The notes below the pieces were generated by a model that made no database searches, had not been told where the DNA came from, and saw nothing but the letters and a program-made list of their open reading frames with translations. Of a stretch of 28,349 nt of DNA, positions 1 to 9,224 are shown one piece after another (within the stretch, counting starts at the first letter, position 1; the number at the start of each line of letters is the position of its first letter). A program made the translations under genes and the position numbers. The stretch comes from a virus, in the IMG/VR virus record IMGVR_UViG_3300020474_000079, positions 1 through 28,349 of that record; one strand, given 5' to 3'.

Positions 1-192
1 ATCATTTGCAAAAGCTGTATCGAAGTTTACTATATAAGTTCCAGTACCTGCGTCAGTAATGGTACTAATATTAAACGCATCCCTAATTCCTCCATTGGCT
101 TCGGTGAATGGAGAAGTTCCAAATGAGCCATCAAAATTAACCCAAGCTTTTGCTTGTCTTGCGTTTTCACTTGTTTCTCTTGCTCTTGTCAT
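1..192 (-). CDS. Tail fibre-like protein, N-terminal part (cut by window edge)
   Basis: The reading frame starts at an ATG ending at base 192 and stays open for 64 codons to the window edge, so the C-terminus is missing. The product begins MTRARETSENARQAKAWVNF and continues with NISTITDAGTGTYIVNFDTA. This ARQAKAWVNF...SITDxGTGxYxVNF pattern is common in short fibre or fibre-tip proteins of aquatic phages (family knowledge). Its ATG overlaps the TGA of the upstream glycine-rich gene (ATGA), so the two are probably translationally coupled. It is likely a virion protein at the distal fibre, but the role is inferred from domain resemblance and position only. Confidence 0.75.
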   Translation of the reverse strand, partial: MTRARETSENARQAKAWVNFDGSFGTSPFTEANGGIRDAFNISTITDAGTGTYIVNFDTAFAND

Positions 193-1022
193 GTTAAATA
201 CCTCACTATAACTATACCCGAACCACCAGAGCCATTAGGCGCGCCACCTCCTCCTCCAGTGTTAGAAACTCCGTTGCCTCCACGATTAGCGTTGCCTGCT
301 CCTCCACCCCCAACTCCTCCAGCTCCACCGCTGCCTCCACGCCTGCCGTAATATTCACCCTGACCACCACCACCTCCGGCATAATAAGTGGCAACACAAC
401 TCATACTATTTTGAAGGCCAGCACCACCAGCACCACCAATAGTACTACCAGAGCCATGACCATCTCCACCAACAGCTCCAGCGCCACCGCCTCCACCTCC
501 AGCTATCCAGTTTCCGTTTCTTCCATATCCACCTCTATTTCCCTGACCTGAAGTTCCAGAACCGGGATTGCTAGCGTTTCTTCTACGACCACCTCCACCC
601 CCACTACCACCGCTGCTACCACTGTGTCTACCACTACCTCCTTCGCCATCTCCCCCGTATCCACCGCCAACAGCAGTAAGAGAAAGACCCGGACCTATGA
701 TACTAGAGCTATTGCCGTTTCTCCTAGCTGTTCCTCCAGAACCAACAGTCACGCTGTAAATTCCAGCAGAAATGTTTTGATTTGTCAAATACAAATAACC
801 TCCACCTCCTCCACCAGCAGCTGCTTTGCTACCATTTCCCGCGCCTCCACCCCCACCAACTAAAAAAACATCTATTATCCCTTCGCCCTGTATTACAAAG
901 GTGTCACTAGTGTTAAATATGTGTAGAGTATATTCACCACACGAAGCTGTAGAGCCTCCCTCTAACGCAAATTGAGATGCTCCTCCTGAAGCAAAAAACT
1001 TTTTAGTAGTAAACAGGGTCAT
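189..1022 (-). CDS. Glycine-rich tail fibre adhesin
   Basis: A 277-residue protein dominated by glycine runs (GGGGG, GGSGG, GGAGG). A short non-glycine N-terminal part (about residues 1-55) is followed by VFLVGGGGG, and the protein ends GSGGSGIVIVRYLT. This start-and-end signature belongs to glycine-rich phage adhesins. In the T4-like gp38 type, such glycine tracts pack as polyglycine II helices and display variable loops that bind the host (family knowledge). I placed the start at the ATG ending at 1022 because it overlaps the TGA of the giant fibre gene (ATGA); the frame is open upstream to 1070, inside that gene. It probably sits at the tip of the 2,261-residue fibre and decides host range. 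Partner and receptor are inferred. Confidence 0.8.
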   Translation of the reverse strand: MTLFTTKKFFASGGASQFALEGGSTASCGEYTLHIFNTSDTFVIQGEGIIDVFLVGGGGGAGNGSKAAAGGGGGGYLYLTNQNISAGIYSVTVGSGGTARRNGNSSSIIGPGLSLTAVGGGYGGDGEGGSGRHSGSSGGSGGGGGRRRNASNPGSGTSGQGNRGGYGRNGNWIAGGGGGGAGAVGGDGHGSGSTIGGAGGAGLQNSMSCVATYYAGGGGGQGEYYGRRGGSGGAGGVGGGGAGNANRGGNGVSNTGGGGGAPNGSGGSGIVIVRYLT

Positions 1023-4000
1023 ACGTGATACTCCTGAACAGCATTGCCGTACCAGCTTGTTCCGTCGCAAACAAAAGTTATCAAATCCATTCTGTTAGCG
1101 TCAGTAGTTATAGAAGGTTGAGAATTAGTTGGGAATTTTACATTAGTAAACGTTGCTGTAAAACCACCAGACCCCGTTTTCAAAAGCATAGTAAAACTAC
1201 GACCAGCTTCAACGGGTGGCATGTTAAAAGTACAATGATCAGATAATGTATATGTTTGTACAGTACTATTACTAATGTCGATAGTTTTTATAGTTCCAGA
1301 ATTACCATTATCTATATAAGTTTCTTTATATCCGGTTACAATTAAATCTGCATTGACAGTAAGATTTCCTGTCATCGTATCGCCAGTTTTGGCGAGATTT
1401 GCACTAGCCACAGTAGCTCCGTAAGCTATATACTCAACGATGTCTCCAGAAACTGCGAGAGAGGTAAGAGTAAATTGAGAGGCACTAGTAACATTATAAT
1501 CATTGCCGTCTACCAACTTAACACCATTCAAAAACACAGCTAGATTGGAGCTGGTAAATGTGTCGATTGTGTTGAATACATCTTGATCGCTAGTCACAGA
1601 TATGCTGCCCAAAGAGGTGTCACCCACCGCATTCGTAGTAGCATTAAGGGCTACGTACTCTATTAGATCTCCACTAGCAGCTGTATTAGTTAAGCTAAAA
1701 GTTGTTCCATTTGTAGCTTGATAGTCATAAGCAGAACCCGGAAATAATTTAATACCATTTTGATAAACATCCAGCGAACCAATGTTGTACCCACTAGGCA
1801 CTGTGAAATCTCCACTAGGCGCAGTCAAAGCAATAGAGTCTTTAACAAGATTACTGGCTCCACCACCACCACCACCTCCACCAGTTGCGACAAAATTAAG
1901 TTTGCCAGCAGCGTCATCATAAGTTACAGTGATATTGCTTTCAGTGTTTCCAGACACCATATCTCCAACAATATCTTGAACTTGCTCGTCAGTAAGTTGT
2001 GTGTCAGTGTCTGTATTTGTGTCTACTACGGTTTCAGTAGCTGTCGTAACACCACTCACATGACCGTATTGGTCAAACAATAAGTTTTGGATATAAGTTC
2101 TTCCAGTATTATTAGTACTGCTAGCAGCATTTATAACTGGATGAGATGGTTGTATGTTGTTTACTAAATCTTGAACATAATCACTAGTTGCTTCATAAAA
2201 TCCGGGCCAGCAATATTCAAGTTGTGTAGTTCCCACAGAATCATAGTATAGAAAAGTTCTGTGTTCTTGAGTTTGAAAATCACCAGCGCCCATCTTAAAG
2301 TCTTTATTTACCCAAGCGCTAGTGTGATAGTGTGAAGTTAATTTTTCTCCAGTATCTAATCTGTATATACCTCCAGCGCCAGTAGTTGTCGTATTAGTAT
2401 CATCATTAGCATGAATTATTCCTATGGAGATACACCAAACATCTTTAGGTAATCCTATGGGATTGTATATATGGAAGTAAGGATTTGTATTGGAAGTTCC
2501 ATCTAACTCTAATGTTGTACATCCTCCACTTGCAGTTCCACATCCGTGATAAAAACGTCCAGAAACAGTATCAGAGTCATCAGAAACTCGTTTAACATAA
2601 ACAACACTTATATAAGTTTTATTATTACCAAGAGGGCGCATTGACTTTCGCCATCCACCATCTGAAGAAGAGTCAGAAGTATTATTTAACGTTTTCCAAA
2701 TAAGCCCCCTCATACCATTAGGCAAAGTTCCGTAATCAATTTCATGATCAGTAGAGCCTCCTACTCCAACAAAATTTTGACTTAGAACAGCACCCTGTCC
2801 GTAATAGCCAATAGCTCCATTGACACTAGAAATAGTGGACATCTTTTTCCAACCATCAGAAGATGCATAGTTTACGCCATATCCTATACCTCTATATATC
2901 TGACAATGGTTTTCATTAGCGTCTATCAAAATAGCATTTTCAGTAAGTTCACTTTCCACTCTAAAGTCAATATTAGCAGCGCTTTCATTAAAGACAGTAG
3001 ATGTGTTTCCTATACGTACTTCATTACTAGAGGCGTTTACAGTAATATTTTGGTCAAACGTTGTAGAGCTTGTTGAGAATGTAGCCTTAGTATCACCGCC
3101 AACTTTAAGGGCGAGATGCGCAGTACCCAGAAGCTGGTCATCATCTACGGCAATCACGCTTGTGGTATTGCCAGTATACAGTTCGGTTTTTAGTGTAGAG
3201 CTAGTATCTTCCATCATGAAGTGTGAGCCTTCTGACAGGTATTCTCCATTAATATGAAGAATAGCTTCTGGAGAACTTTCACCAATGCCAACTCTAGAGC
3301 CAACGTTGTTAATAATGCTTGGTGCTAAATCTCCACCACTAAATTTAGGAATATAATTTTCGGGTGTTGAAGAAGGGTTCAAATAGCCTACCTGTGAATG
3401 ATCCCCCCACTTATAGGCTGTGGTCCAAGCATCACCAGATGTAGAAACCAAACTAGCGGTATTATTCCAATCGCCAGATTTAGCCACTAAAACATTATAA
3501 GAAGTATTCCAAAGTCCAGAACGAGCAACAAGAACGTTATAAGATGTATTCCAATTTCCCGACTCTGGTATACTAACAAGGTATCCCTCTGTTGCGTGAT
3601 CGCCCCAACTGTACGCCTCTGTCCAAGAGTTGCCAGATAATGCTACTAAGTCAGCAGTATCATTCCAAATTCCAGATTTAGCAACAAGAACATTGTAACT
3701 ATCATTCCAGTTAGCAGAGTTGTCTGTAACAATACTGTAAGAACCAGCAGTACTGCCCCTTTTCATTAAACCTTCTGAAGCAAAGTCTCCATCAACCACA
3801 ACATCATCATGACTATCATAGTCACTCTTGAGGAAATAGCGACCTTCTAGAGATTCGCTAATAGTGGTACTGTCTAATCCTCTAGATAATGTAAGTAAAC
3901 CATTACCACTATTGAAAGCTACTTGTGTTATCCTTGCTAGATTAGTATCATCAAACAAGGCTGAAAAATCTACATTAAAAGAAGTAAAGTCGTCTCTGTG

Positions 4001-7000
4001 GAAAGTAGCAATACCATTATTTTCATTTAAAACACCACTAGCCAAACGAGCCGCATTGGTGTCATCTAGAGTCCAGCTTATATCAATATTGTTTGAAACA
4101 CCACTTTCATCTATATATATGAGTCTACTATGTGATGGATCTCCAGAGAGGGATGTTAAAGTTTCTTGTTTGAGATAATTCTCTTCTGCGTGATTACCCC
4201 AGTTATAAGCTGCTGCCCAAGCGTCACCCGATAACGAAACTAAGTCAGCAGTGCTGTTCCACAAGCCGGACTTGGCAACCAATGTATCATAGGAAGTATT
4301 CCAATTCCCCGACTTGGCAACCAACACATTGTAAGCTGTGTTCCAGTTTCCAGATTCTGGTATACTAGTGAGATAGCCCTGCTCAGAATGGTCTCCCCAC
4401 TTATATGCTGTAGTCCAAGCGTCACCAGAAAGCGCAACCAAGTCGGCAGTACTATTCCACAGACCAGACTTGGCAACGAGAACATCGTAGGCTTGATTGT
4501 AATTTCCAGATTTAGCTACAAGAGTGTTATAAGCTACAGTCCAAGAGTCACCAGAAAGAGCAACTAAATCCGCAGTGCTATTCCACAAACCAGACTTAGC
4601 AACCAAGGTGTCGTAGGAAATGTTCCAAGCCCCGGACTTGGCAACAAGAACATCGTAGGCTGTGTTCCAGTTTCCAGATTCTGGTATGCTAGTGAGGTAG
4701 CCCTGCTCAGAATGGTCTCCCCACTTATATGCTGTAGTCCAAGCGTCTCCAGACAACGCAACCAAGTCGGCAGTACTATTCCACAGACCAGACTTGGCGA
4801 CCAAGGTATCATAAGAAGTATTCCAATGACCAGACTTAGCAACAAGAGTGCTATAAGCTGTATTCCAGAGTCCAGATCTTGCAACTAAGACGTTGTAAGC
4901 AGTATTCCAATTGCCTGATTCTGGTATGCTAGTGAGGTATCCTCCTTGTGAATGATCCCCCCAGCTATATGCTGTGGTCCAAGCGTCACCAGAAAGCGCA
5001 ACCAAAGCTGCTGTGCTATTCCAAACTCCAGACCTAGCTGTTAATACATTATAAGAAGTATCCCATTGGCCTACCTTTGTATCTGTGATCGTATTAGTAT
5101 TGAAATTAATACTACTATTACCCATATTAATATCATAACCATTAACATCTAAACCACTGCCAAGCTGTGGGCTAGGATCTTCTAGCAAAGAAGCTATACC
5201 CGACGCATCTTCTCCACCAGTAGAAACGCCAACAGAAAGATTAGTAACATGACCGTTATCATCTAAAGTAACATTTTGTATAAAAGTATTTTCAGGATTA
5301 TTAAGGCTAGATCCATTATTTGATATATTTGGATGACTACTAAGATAATCTGTATCATCAACACTTCCGTCAGCTTTTAAGAATTGACTAGAAGTTCCTC
5401 CGTATTTAACAAAACCGCTAGCTGTAATAACTCCACTTACGTCTAATTTAGTTTGGGGAGAAGACGTTCCGATGCCAACATTGCCGCCATCTAATATTAT
5501 TGATCCACCATTATCTCTTAAGTCTAACTTTATGTTTTTATTAGTTGCGCTTACAAGAGTTGATCCATTTAATGTAATACCTCCAGTATTTGTTAATGAT
5601 ATATGATTTCTACTATCTTGAGATCCCCCAGCCGTTATTTGAAGATCACTGTTAGGAGCAGATATGTTGCCATCAGAAATTTGAATGTTAGATAATTTAG
5701 AAATTCCATCAACATGCAAAAGTTTGTCAGGGCTATCAGTTCCAATACCAACCCTGTCTGTACTAGCCTTAACAAATAATAATTGATCATCAAAGTTGCC
5801 CTTTACTCTAAAGTCACGTATCAAGCCCATGTTGTTGACAGTGAATTCATCTTTATCTATTTTAGCGTACTGAGAAGTGCTTGCTCCAAAAATTAAATCT
5901 TTACTTATATTAACAGGACCAACAGAAACATTTTCAGTTATATTAGTAAAAGTAACTCCTCCAGAACCAACATTAGCTAGTGTGCCACCGCTATAAGCAG
6001 TTGCATAAGTATACATAGCTCCAAGTCTAGCGCCTCCTTCTCTAGATTCGTATACAATAGTTCCGTTGTCTTTAGTTCCTTCGTTGAGTATCCAACTGCT
6101 ATTGTGTGGATGACTTTTAGCATGTACGACAATCTCAGGTCCAAGACTTGATGTGTTAATACCTACGCCGTAGTTTTGACTTTGTATGACACTATTAGTT
6201 AATGTGTTGGAATCACTAAATACAGGTACATAATTGACTGTGCCGTTGCCATCTATATAGCTAAACGTAGAATGATCTCCCCAACTGTAAGCTTCAGCCC
6301 AAGCATCACCAGACAAAGCGACCAAATCAGCGGTATCATTCCAAACTCCAGACTTAGAAACAAGAGTATCATATGCAGTGTTCCAGTTTCCTGACTTGGC
6401 TACAAGAACATCATAAGATTCATTCCAATTCCCAGACTTGGCAACCAAGGTGTCATAAGCAGTGTTCCAGTTTCCCGACCTAGCAACAAGAGTGTTGTAA
6501 GCTACAGCCCAAGAGTCGCCAGAAAGAGCAACTAAATCAGCTGTATCATTCCAAACTCCAGACTTGGCAACAAGAACATCATAGGCTTGATTGTAATCAC
6601 CAGATTTAGCAACCAAAGTGTTGTATGCTGTGTTCCAATTTCCTGATCTAGCAACAAGAGTATTGTAAGCTACACTCCAAGAATCTCCAGATAAAGCAAC
6701 TATGTCAGCAGTTCTATTCCATACGCCTGATTTTTCAACCAGCACATTATAAGCAGTATTCCATAAGCCAGATCTGGCAACAAGTGTGTCGTAAGAAGTA
6801 TTCCAATTGCCCGACTCAGCGACAAGTGTATTGTAGGCTATAGCCCAAGAATCACCAGAAAGTGCAACCAAGTCAGCAGTGCTGTTCCAAACGCCTGATT
6901 TTTCAACCAAGACATTGAAAGCCTGATTGTAATCGCCAGATTTAGCAACCAAGGTATTATAAGCAGTATTCCAATTCCCAGAAGCTTCTACTAAGGTATC

Positions 7001-7804
7001 ATAAGATAAATTCCATTGATTTATTTGTGCGCACGTAATATCTTTAATGCACTGTAAAACCGTGGGGTCTGTCTCAGGAGCGCTGGGACTTACTTCTACA
7101 TAAGTACTACCACTCCATCTATATATTTTATTATCAGATAAGTCTACGTAAATCTTAGAAGACTCTCCTGTTGACGGGAAAGAAGCAAAGTCAGAAAACT
7201 CTAGAACATCGTCAACATAGGAAGGAAGATTCTCTGCACTTATGATGCCACTAAGTATTGTACTGTTGATTGACTTTAGCCAATCTGGATTATAATAACT
7301 ACCGCTTGTCCTAACAGCTATAGTATCTTGAGCAACATTTATTCCTGAAACATGACCATACTGATCTAAGAATATATCTTGAATAAATACTGGGGAATCG
7401 TTGTCAGAATCGAGAGCAGCTAAAATACTTGGATGACTAGTCAAGTATCTGCTCAAGTTGGCAGACAATACAGACCCATCATTCATTGTAATATTTAAAT
7501 TTTCTGAAGAATCTAAATCAACCCCAGAAGCAAACTGGTCTACTTGTTGAGGTGTAGCGAAAACTAATTGACCTTGACCGTCCGTAGACAGGAATGTGTC
7601 AGAAGGACCATCGCCACTAGGAAATGAATAGTTACCAATCGTCAGCCCGCTGACATTAATATTTCCAACCTTAAGTAAATTCAATCCGCTATTATACACA
7701 AAGCCATTAAAAGACTCATGTATATTATCTGAGCCATTAAGAGATCCAAAGAATTGGACTCCCGAAGGCACAGCTGGCGTTCTTCTGTAAGGTTGATATG
7801 ACAT
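1019..7804 (-). CDS. Giant repeat-rich tail fibre protein (2,261 aa)
   Basis: The largest gene in the window. A 14-residue repeat (consensus WNTAYNTLVAKSGN, alternating with WNSTADLVALSGDS) forms three blocks at about residues 264-501, 914-1209 and 1366-1473. Other elements are GIGT/GIG-SSP segments (for example GNVGIGTSSPQTKLDVSG), and three copies of a SHPxI...FIQ..xLDxxGHVxxLS-type module. A lectin-like stretch lies at about residues 1660-1880 (DGGWRKSM, YISVVYVKR, HIYNP). Two tandem NGxKL...DY...SGDxxEYxA domains precede a C-terminal domain with STVQTYTLSDHCTFNMPP and DGTSWYGNA. These are all fibre-type modules of aquatic phages. The start is preceded by AGGAAATAAA. It probably forms a long trimeric side fibre carrying the glycine-rich protein encoded just downstream; trimerisation is inferred. 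Confidence 0.85.
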   Translation of the reverse strand: MSYQPYRRTPAVPSGVQFFGSLNGSDNIHESFNGFVYNSGLNLLKVGNINVSGLTIGNYSFPSGDGPSDTFLSTDGQGQLVFATPQQVDQFASGVDLDSSENLNITMNDGSVLSANLSRYLTSHPSILAALDSDNDSPVFIQDIFLDQYGHVSGINVAQDTIAVRTSGSYYNPDWLKSINSTILSGIISAENLPSYVDDVLEFSDFASFPSTGESSKIYVDLSDNKIYRWSGSTYVEVSPSAPETDPTVLQCIKDITCAQINQWNLSYDTLVEASGNWNTAYNTLVAKSGDYNQAFNVLVEKSGVWNSTADLVALSGDSWAIAYNTLVAESGNWNTSYDTLVARSGLWNTAYNVLVEKSGVWNRTADIVALSGDSWSVAYNTLVARSGNWNTAYNTLVAKSGDYNQAYDVLVAKSGVWNDTADLVALSGDSWAVAYNTLVARSGNWNTAYDTLVAKSGNWNESYDVLVAKSGNWNTAYDTLVSKSGVWNDTADLVALSGDAWAEAYSWGDHSTFSYIDGNGTVNYVPVFSDSNTLTNSVIQSQNYGVGINTSSLGPEIVVHAKSHPHNSSWILNEGTKDNGTIVYESREGGARLGAMYTYATAYSGGTLANVGSGGVTFTNITENVSVGPVNISKDLIFGASTSQYAKIDKDEFTVNNMGLIRDFRVKGNFDDQLLFVKASTDRVGIGTDSPDKLLHVDGISKLSNIQISDGNISAPNSDLQITAGGSQDSRNHISLTNTGGITLNGSTLVSATNKNIKLDLRDNGGSIILDGGNVGIGTSSPQTKLDVSGVITASGFVKYGGTSSQFLKADGSVDDTDYLSSHPNISNNGSSLNNPENTFIQNVTLDDNGHVTNLSVGVSTGGEDASGIASLLEDPSPQLGSGLDVNGYDINMGNSSINFNTNTITDTKVGQWDTSYNVLTARSGVWNSTAALVALSGDAWTTAYSWGDHSQGGYLTSIPESGNWNTAYNVLVARSGLWNTAYSTLVAKSGHWNTSYDTLVAKSGLWNSTADLVALSGDAWTTAYKWGDHSEQGYLTSIPESGNWNTAYDVLVAKSGAWNISYDTLVAKSGLWNSTADLVALSGDSWTVAYNTLVAKSGNYNQAYDVLVAKSGLWNSTADLVALSGDAWTTAYKWGDHSEQGYLTSIPESGNWNTAYNVLVAKSGNWNTSYDTLVAKSGLWNSTADLVSLSGDAWAAAYNWGNHAEENYLKQETLTSLSGDPSHSRLIYIDESGVSNNIDISWTLDDTNAARLASGVLNENNGIATFHRDDFTSFNVDFSALFDDTNLARITQVAFNSGNGLLTLSRGLDSTTISESLEGRYFLKSDYDSHDDVVVDGDFASEGLMKRGSTAGSYSIVTDNSANWNDSYNVLVAKSGIWNDTADLVALSGNSWTEAYSWGDHATEGYLVSIPESGNWNTSYNVLVARSGLWNTSYNVLVAKSGDWNNTASLVSTSGDAWTTAYKWGDHSQVGYLNPSSTPENYIPKFSGGDLAPSIINNVGSRVGIGESSPEAILHINGEYLSEGSHFMMEDTSSTLKTELYTGNTTSVIAVDDDQLLGTAHLALKVGGDTKATFSTSSTTFDQNITVNASSNEVRIGNTSTVFNESAANIDFRVESELTENAILIDANENHCQIYRGIGYGVNYASSDGWKKMSTISSVNGAIGYYGQGAVLSQNFVGVGGSTDHEIDYGTLPNGMRGLIWKTLNNTSDSSSDGGWRKSMRPLGNNKTYISVVYVKRVSDDSDTVSGRFYHGCGTASGGCTTLELDGTSNTNPYFHIYNPIGLPKDVWCISIGIIHANDDTNTTTTGAGGIYRLDTGEKLTSHYHTSAWVNKDFKMGAGDFQTQEHRTFLYYDSVGTTQLEYCWPGFYEATSDYVQDLVNNIQPSHPVINAASSTNNTGRTYIQNLLFDQYGHVSGVTTATETVVDTNTDTDTQLTDEQVQDIVGDMVSGNTESNITVTYDDAAGKLNFVATGGGGGGGGASNLVKDSIALTAPSGDFTVPSGYNIGSLDVYQNGIKLFPGSAYDYQATNGTTFSLTNTAASGDLIEYVALNATTNAVGDTSLGSISVTSDQDVFNTIDTFTSSNLAVFLNGVKLVDGNDYNVTSASQFTLTSLAVSGDIVEYIAYGATVASANLAKTGDTMTGNLTVNADLIVTGYKETYIDNGNSGTIKTIDISNSTVQTYTLSDHCTFNMPPVEAGRSFTMLLKTGSGGFTATFTNVKFPTNSQPSITTDANRMDLITFVCDGTSWYGNAVQEYHV
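3386..3709 (-). repeat. Block C of 42-bp repeats (seven units plus one spacer)
   Basis: Seven 14-codon units and one 10-codon spacer (YLVSIPESGN), again capped by WGDH units. Same register and consensus as blocks A and B. Confidence 0.88.
4178..5065 (-). repeat. Block B of 42-bp repeats (19 units plus three 10-codon spacers)
   Basis: Nineteen 14-codon units interrupted by three copies of the 10-codon spacer YLTSIPESGN. Each spacer follows a unit containing the WGDHS cap. The three supermodules are much closer to each other at DNA level than in block A (the YLTSIPESGN to WNTAY segments are nearly identical), which suggests recent duplication or recombination within the gene. Confidence 0.9.
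6302..7015 (-). repeat. Block A of 42-bp repeats (17 units of 14 codons)
   Basis: Seventeen consecutive 14-codon units without a single insertion or deletion. Units start with W (or Y) and read WNxxYxxLVxKSGx or WNxTADLVALSGDx. An eighteenth unit carries SWGDH and ends the block. Unit boundaries fall exactly 42 bases apart (W codons at 7015-7013 and 6301-6299, 714 bases apart). Third positions differ between units, so they are diverged rather than recently duplicated copies. Confidence 0.9.
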
Positions 7805-7819
7805 TTTATTTCCTACTTG

Positions 7820-9223
7820 TTATATGACATGCCAATTTGAATTGTCTGAAGCAAAAGTCAAAGCTTCGTTGTGGTAATTCATAATAAAACTATTTAATCC
7901 ATCTATTTTTTGCGTTGGGTTAGCTTGAGCGAAAGGGAATACTCTAACTATATAGTGTTGCGAGATGTTGCTATACTCTGTCCTTTTAACAGTAATTTTT
8001 TTACCTCCAATGCCAACTGCGGAAGGTAAGTATATATCTATATCCGCAATGGTATTGACAAACACTAAATCATCCGTGTTGACCAAATTAGTGTCTTCAT
8101 TTACTATTCTATGATTCTGAGTATACGCAGTAGTTTGTCTCGTGTCATCTTCAAATATTAATACAGGAAAATGGGCTTCTCCAAGACTGTTTATATAAGC
8201 TAATACACTAGCATTATAATTTTTCCACTCTGTTAGATTAACAGATTGACTAGCAGCTCCTTTAAAAGTAACTGGTACTGCTGTGCTAGCATCATTTTTA
8301 ATATGCAAACCATCTGCTCTAGTCAATTCAAATAAGTCGGCATTTCTATGCCTAATATTAAATCCTGTAGAATCTTTTAAAATATAGAAATTATCTACGT
8401 ATGTAGCGACACCACCAACAGAATCACAGTCTCCAAACACATATCCTTTAGTTGGAGGTGCGTCAAATGTTGGAGAAAAACCTTTTATGCCAAGCCTCCA
8501 CTCATTGCACTGCTCATTAGTAGAGTACAAAGCAACTATATTATCAAAAGCGTTATCTACATAGGCGTGGAAGAAAGAACCAGCATCATCTCTTCTAAAT
8601 ATAATATCTGTAAAAGTTGATCCAGAAACAGCAGTATTTACTATATTTGTATTATTTATATGCTGAGTGCCATGAACAAAGAAATCTCCGCTAACACTAA
8701 CGTCTGAATAAAAATTAGCAATTCCACTAACTGATAATGTATTAGTAGTTTCATTCCATCCAAAGCTAGGATCTGAGGCTAAACTTCTAGGCCCATCCCA
8801 GAAAGTTATTAAATTATTTGCACCTGAACCATTTATGGCATGATACTGTATGCCACTATCAGGAAAAGCTATACCGCTAAAATGTGGGTGTTGGGCAGTA
8901 GCTATACCACTAGGATTCAGAAAGAAAGAATGGTCAGCTGGATATGTACAGAATACCACAGAGACTCCAAGTAAATTTATTCTAGCACCGTTATTACTAC
9001 TGTCTAGAATTTTGTCTCTTGTGATTTTGTTTCCAGTTTCATGATAAGTTCCAATGCCTACTTCAAACTCATCATTATTTTCTATAGTATAGTATGTAGT
9101 ATTTCCATCGCCAATTGCTTCTAGAAAAGATTGAAAGCCACCAAATGTATCATTAAGAACAATGTGATCTACATTGCCTTCTGTGAGGGAACTTTCTTTT
9201 ACTCTGTCTGCTAATCTAAACAT
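7820..9223 (-). CDS. Tail fibre protein with N-terminal attachment-type domain (467 aa)
   Basis: The N-terminus (MFRLADRVKESSLTEG, then GFQSFLEAIGDGNTTYYTIE and FEVGIGTYHETGNKITRD) is a domain of about 110 residues found at the start of many aquatic phage fibre proteins; it probably docks the protein to the virion (family knowledge). The middle has fibre-like SGIANFYSDVSVSGDFFVHG segments, and the C-terminal 90 residues form a separate domain beginning near NHRIVNEDTNLVNTDDLVF (positions about 378-396). The giant fibre gene starts 15 bases after its stop with its own ribosome site. It probably sits at or near the base of the fibre as a linker. The exact location in the virion is inferred. Confidence 0.75.
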   Translation of the reverse strand: MFRLADRVKESSLTEGNVDHIVLNDTFGGFQSFLEAIGDGNTTYYTIENNDEFEVGIGTYHETGNKITRDKILDSSNNGARINLLGVSVVFCTYPADHSFFLNPSGIATAQHPHFSGIAFPDSGIQYHAINGSGANNLITFWDGPRSLASDPSFGWNETTNTLSVSGIANFYSDVSVSGDFFVHGTQHINNTNIVNTAVSGSTFTDIIFRRDDAGSFFHAYVDNAFDNIVALYSTNEQCNEWRLGIKGFSPTFDAPPTKGYVFGDCDSVGGVATYVDNFYILKDSTGFNIRHRNADLFELTRADGLHIKNDASTAVPVTFKGAASQSVNLTEWKNYNASVLAYINSLGEAHFPVLIFEDDTRQTTAYTQNHRIVNEDTNLVNTDDLVFVNTIADIDIYLPSAVGIGGKKITVKRTEYSNISQHYIVRVFPFAQANPTQKIDGLNSFIMNYHNEALTFASDNSNWHVI

Positions 9224-9224
9224 A

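Noticed and set aside
154-863. Plus-strand proline-, serine- and threonine-rich frames opposite the glycine-rich gene
   Set aside because: They are the antisense of Gly codons (GGN gives CCN) and lack ribosome sites.
4240-4884. Two minus-strand open frames of 81 and 106 codons in the repeat region
   Set aside because: They are frame-shifted readings of the fibre repeat and inherit its period; no ribosome sites.
3386-7015. Regularly spaced repeats that could suggest a CRISPR array or satellite DNA
   Set aside because: They lie in frame within one long gene with a 42-base period, code for a conserved peptide and have no unique spacers.
7691-7700. GTGTATAAT on the minus strand inside the giant fibre gene as an extra promoter
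   Set aside because: It codes for V-Y-N within the fibre and no gene starts nearby; treated as a chance match.
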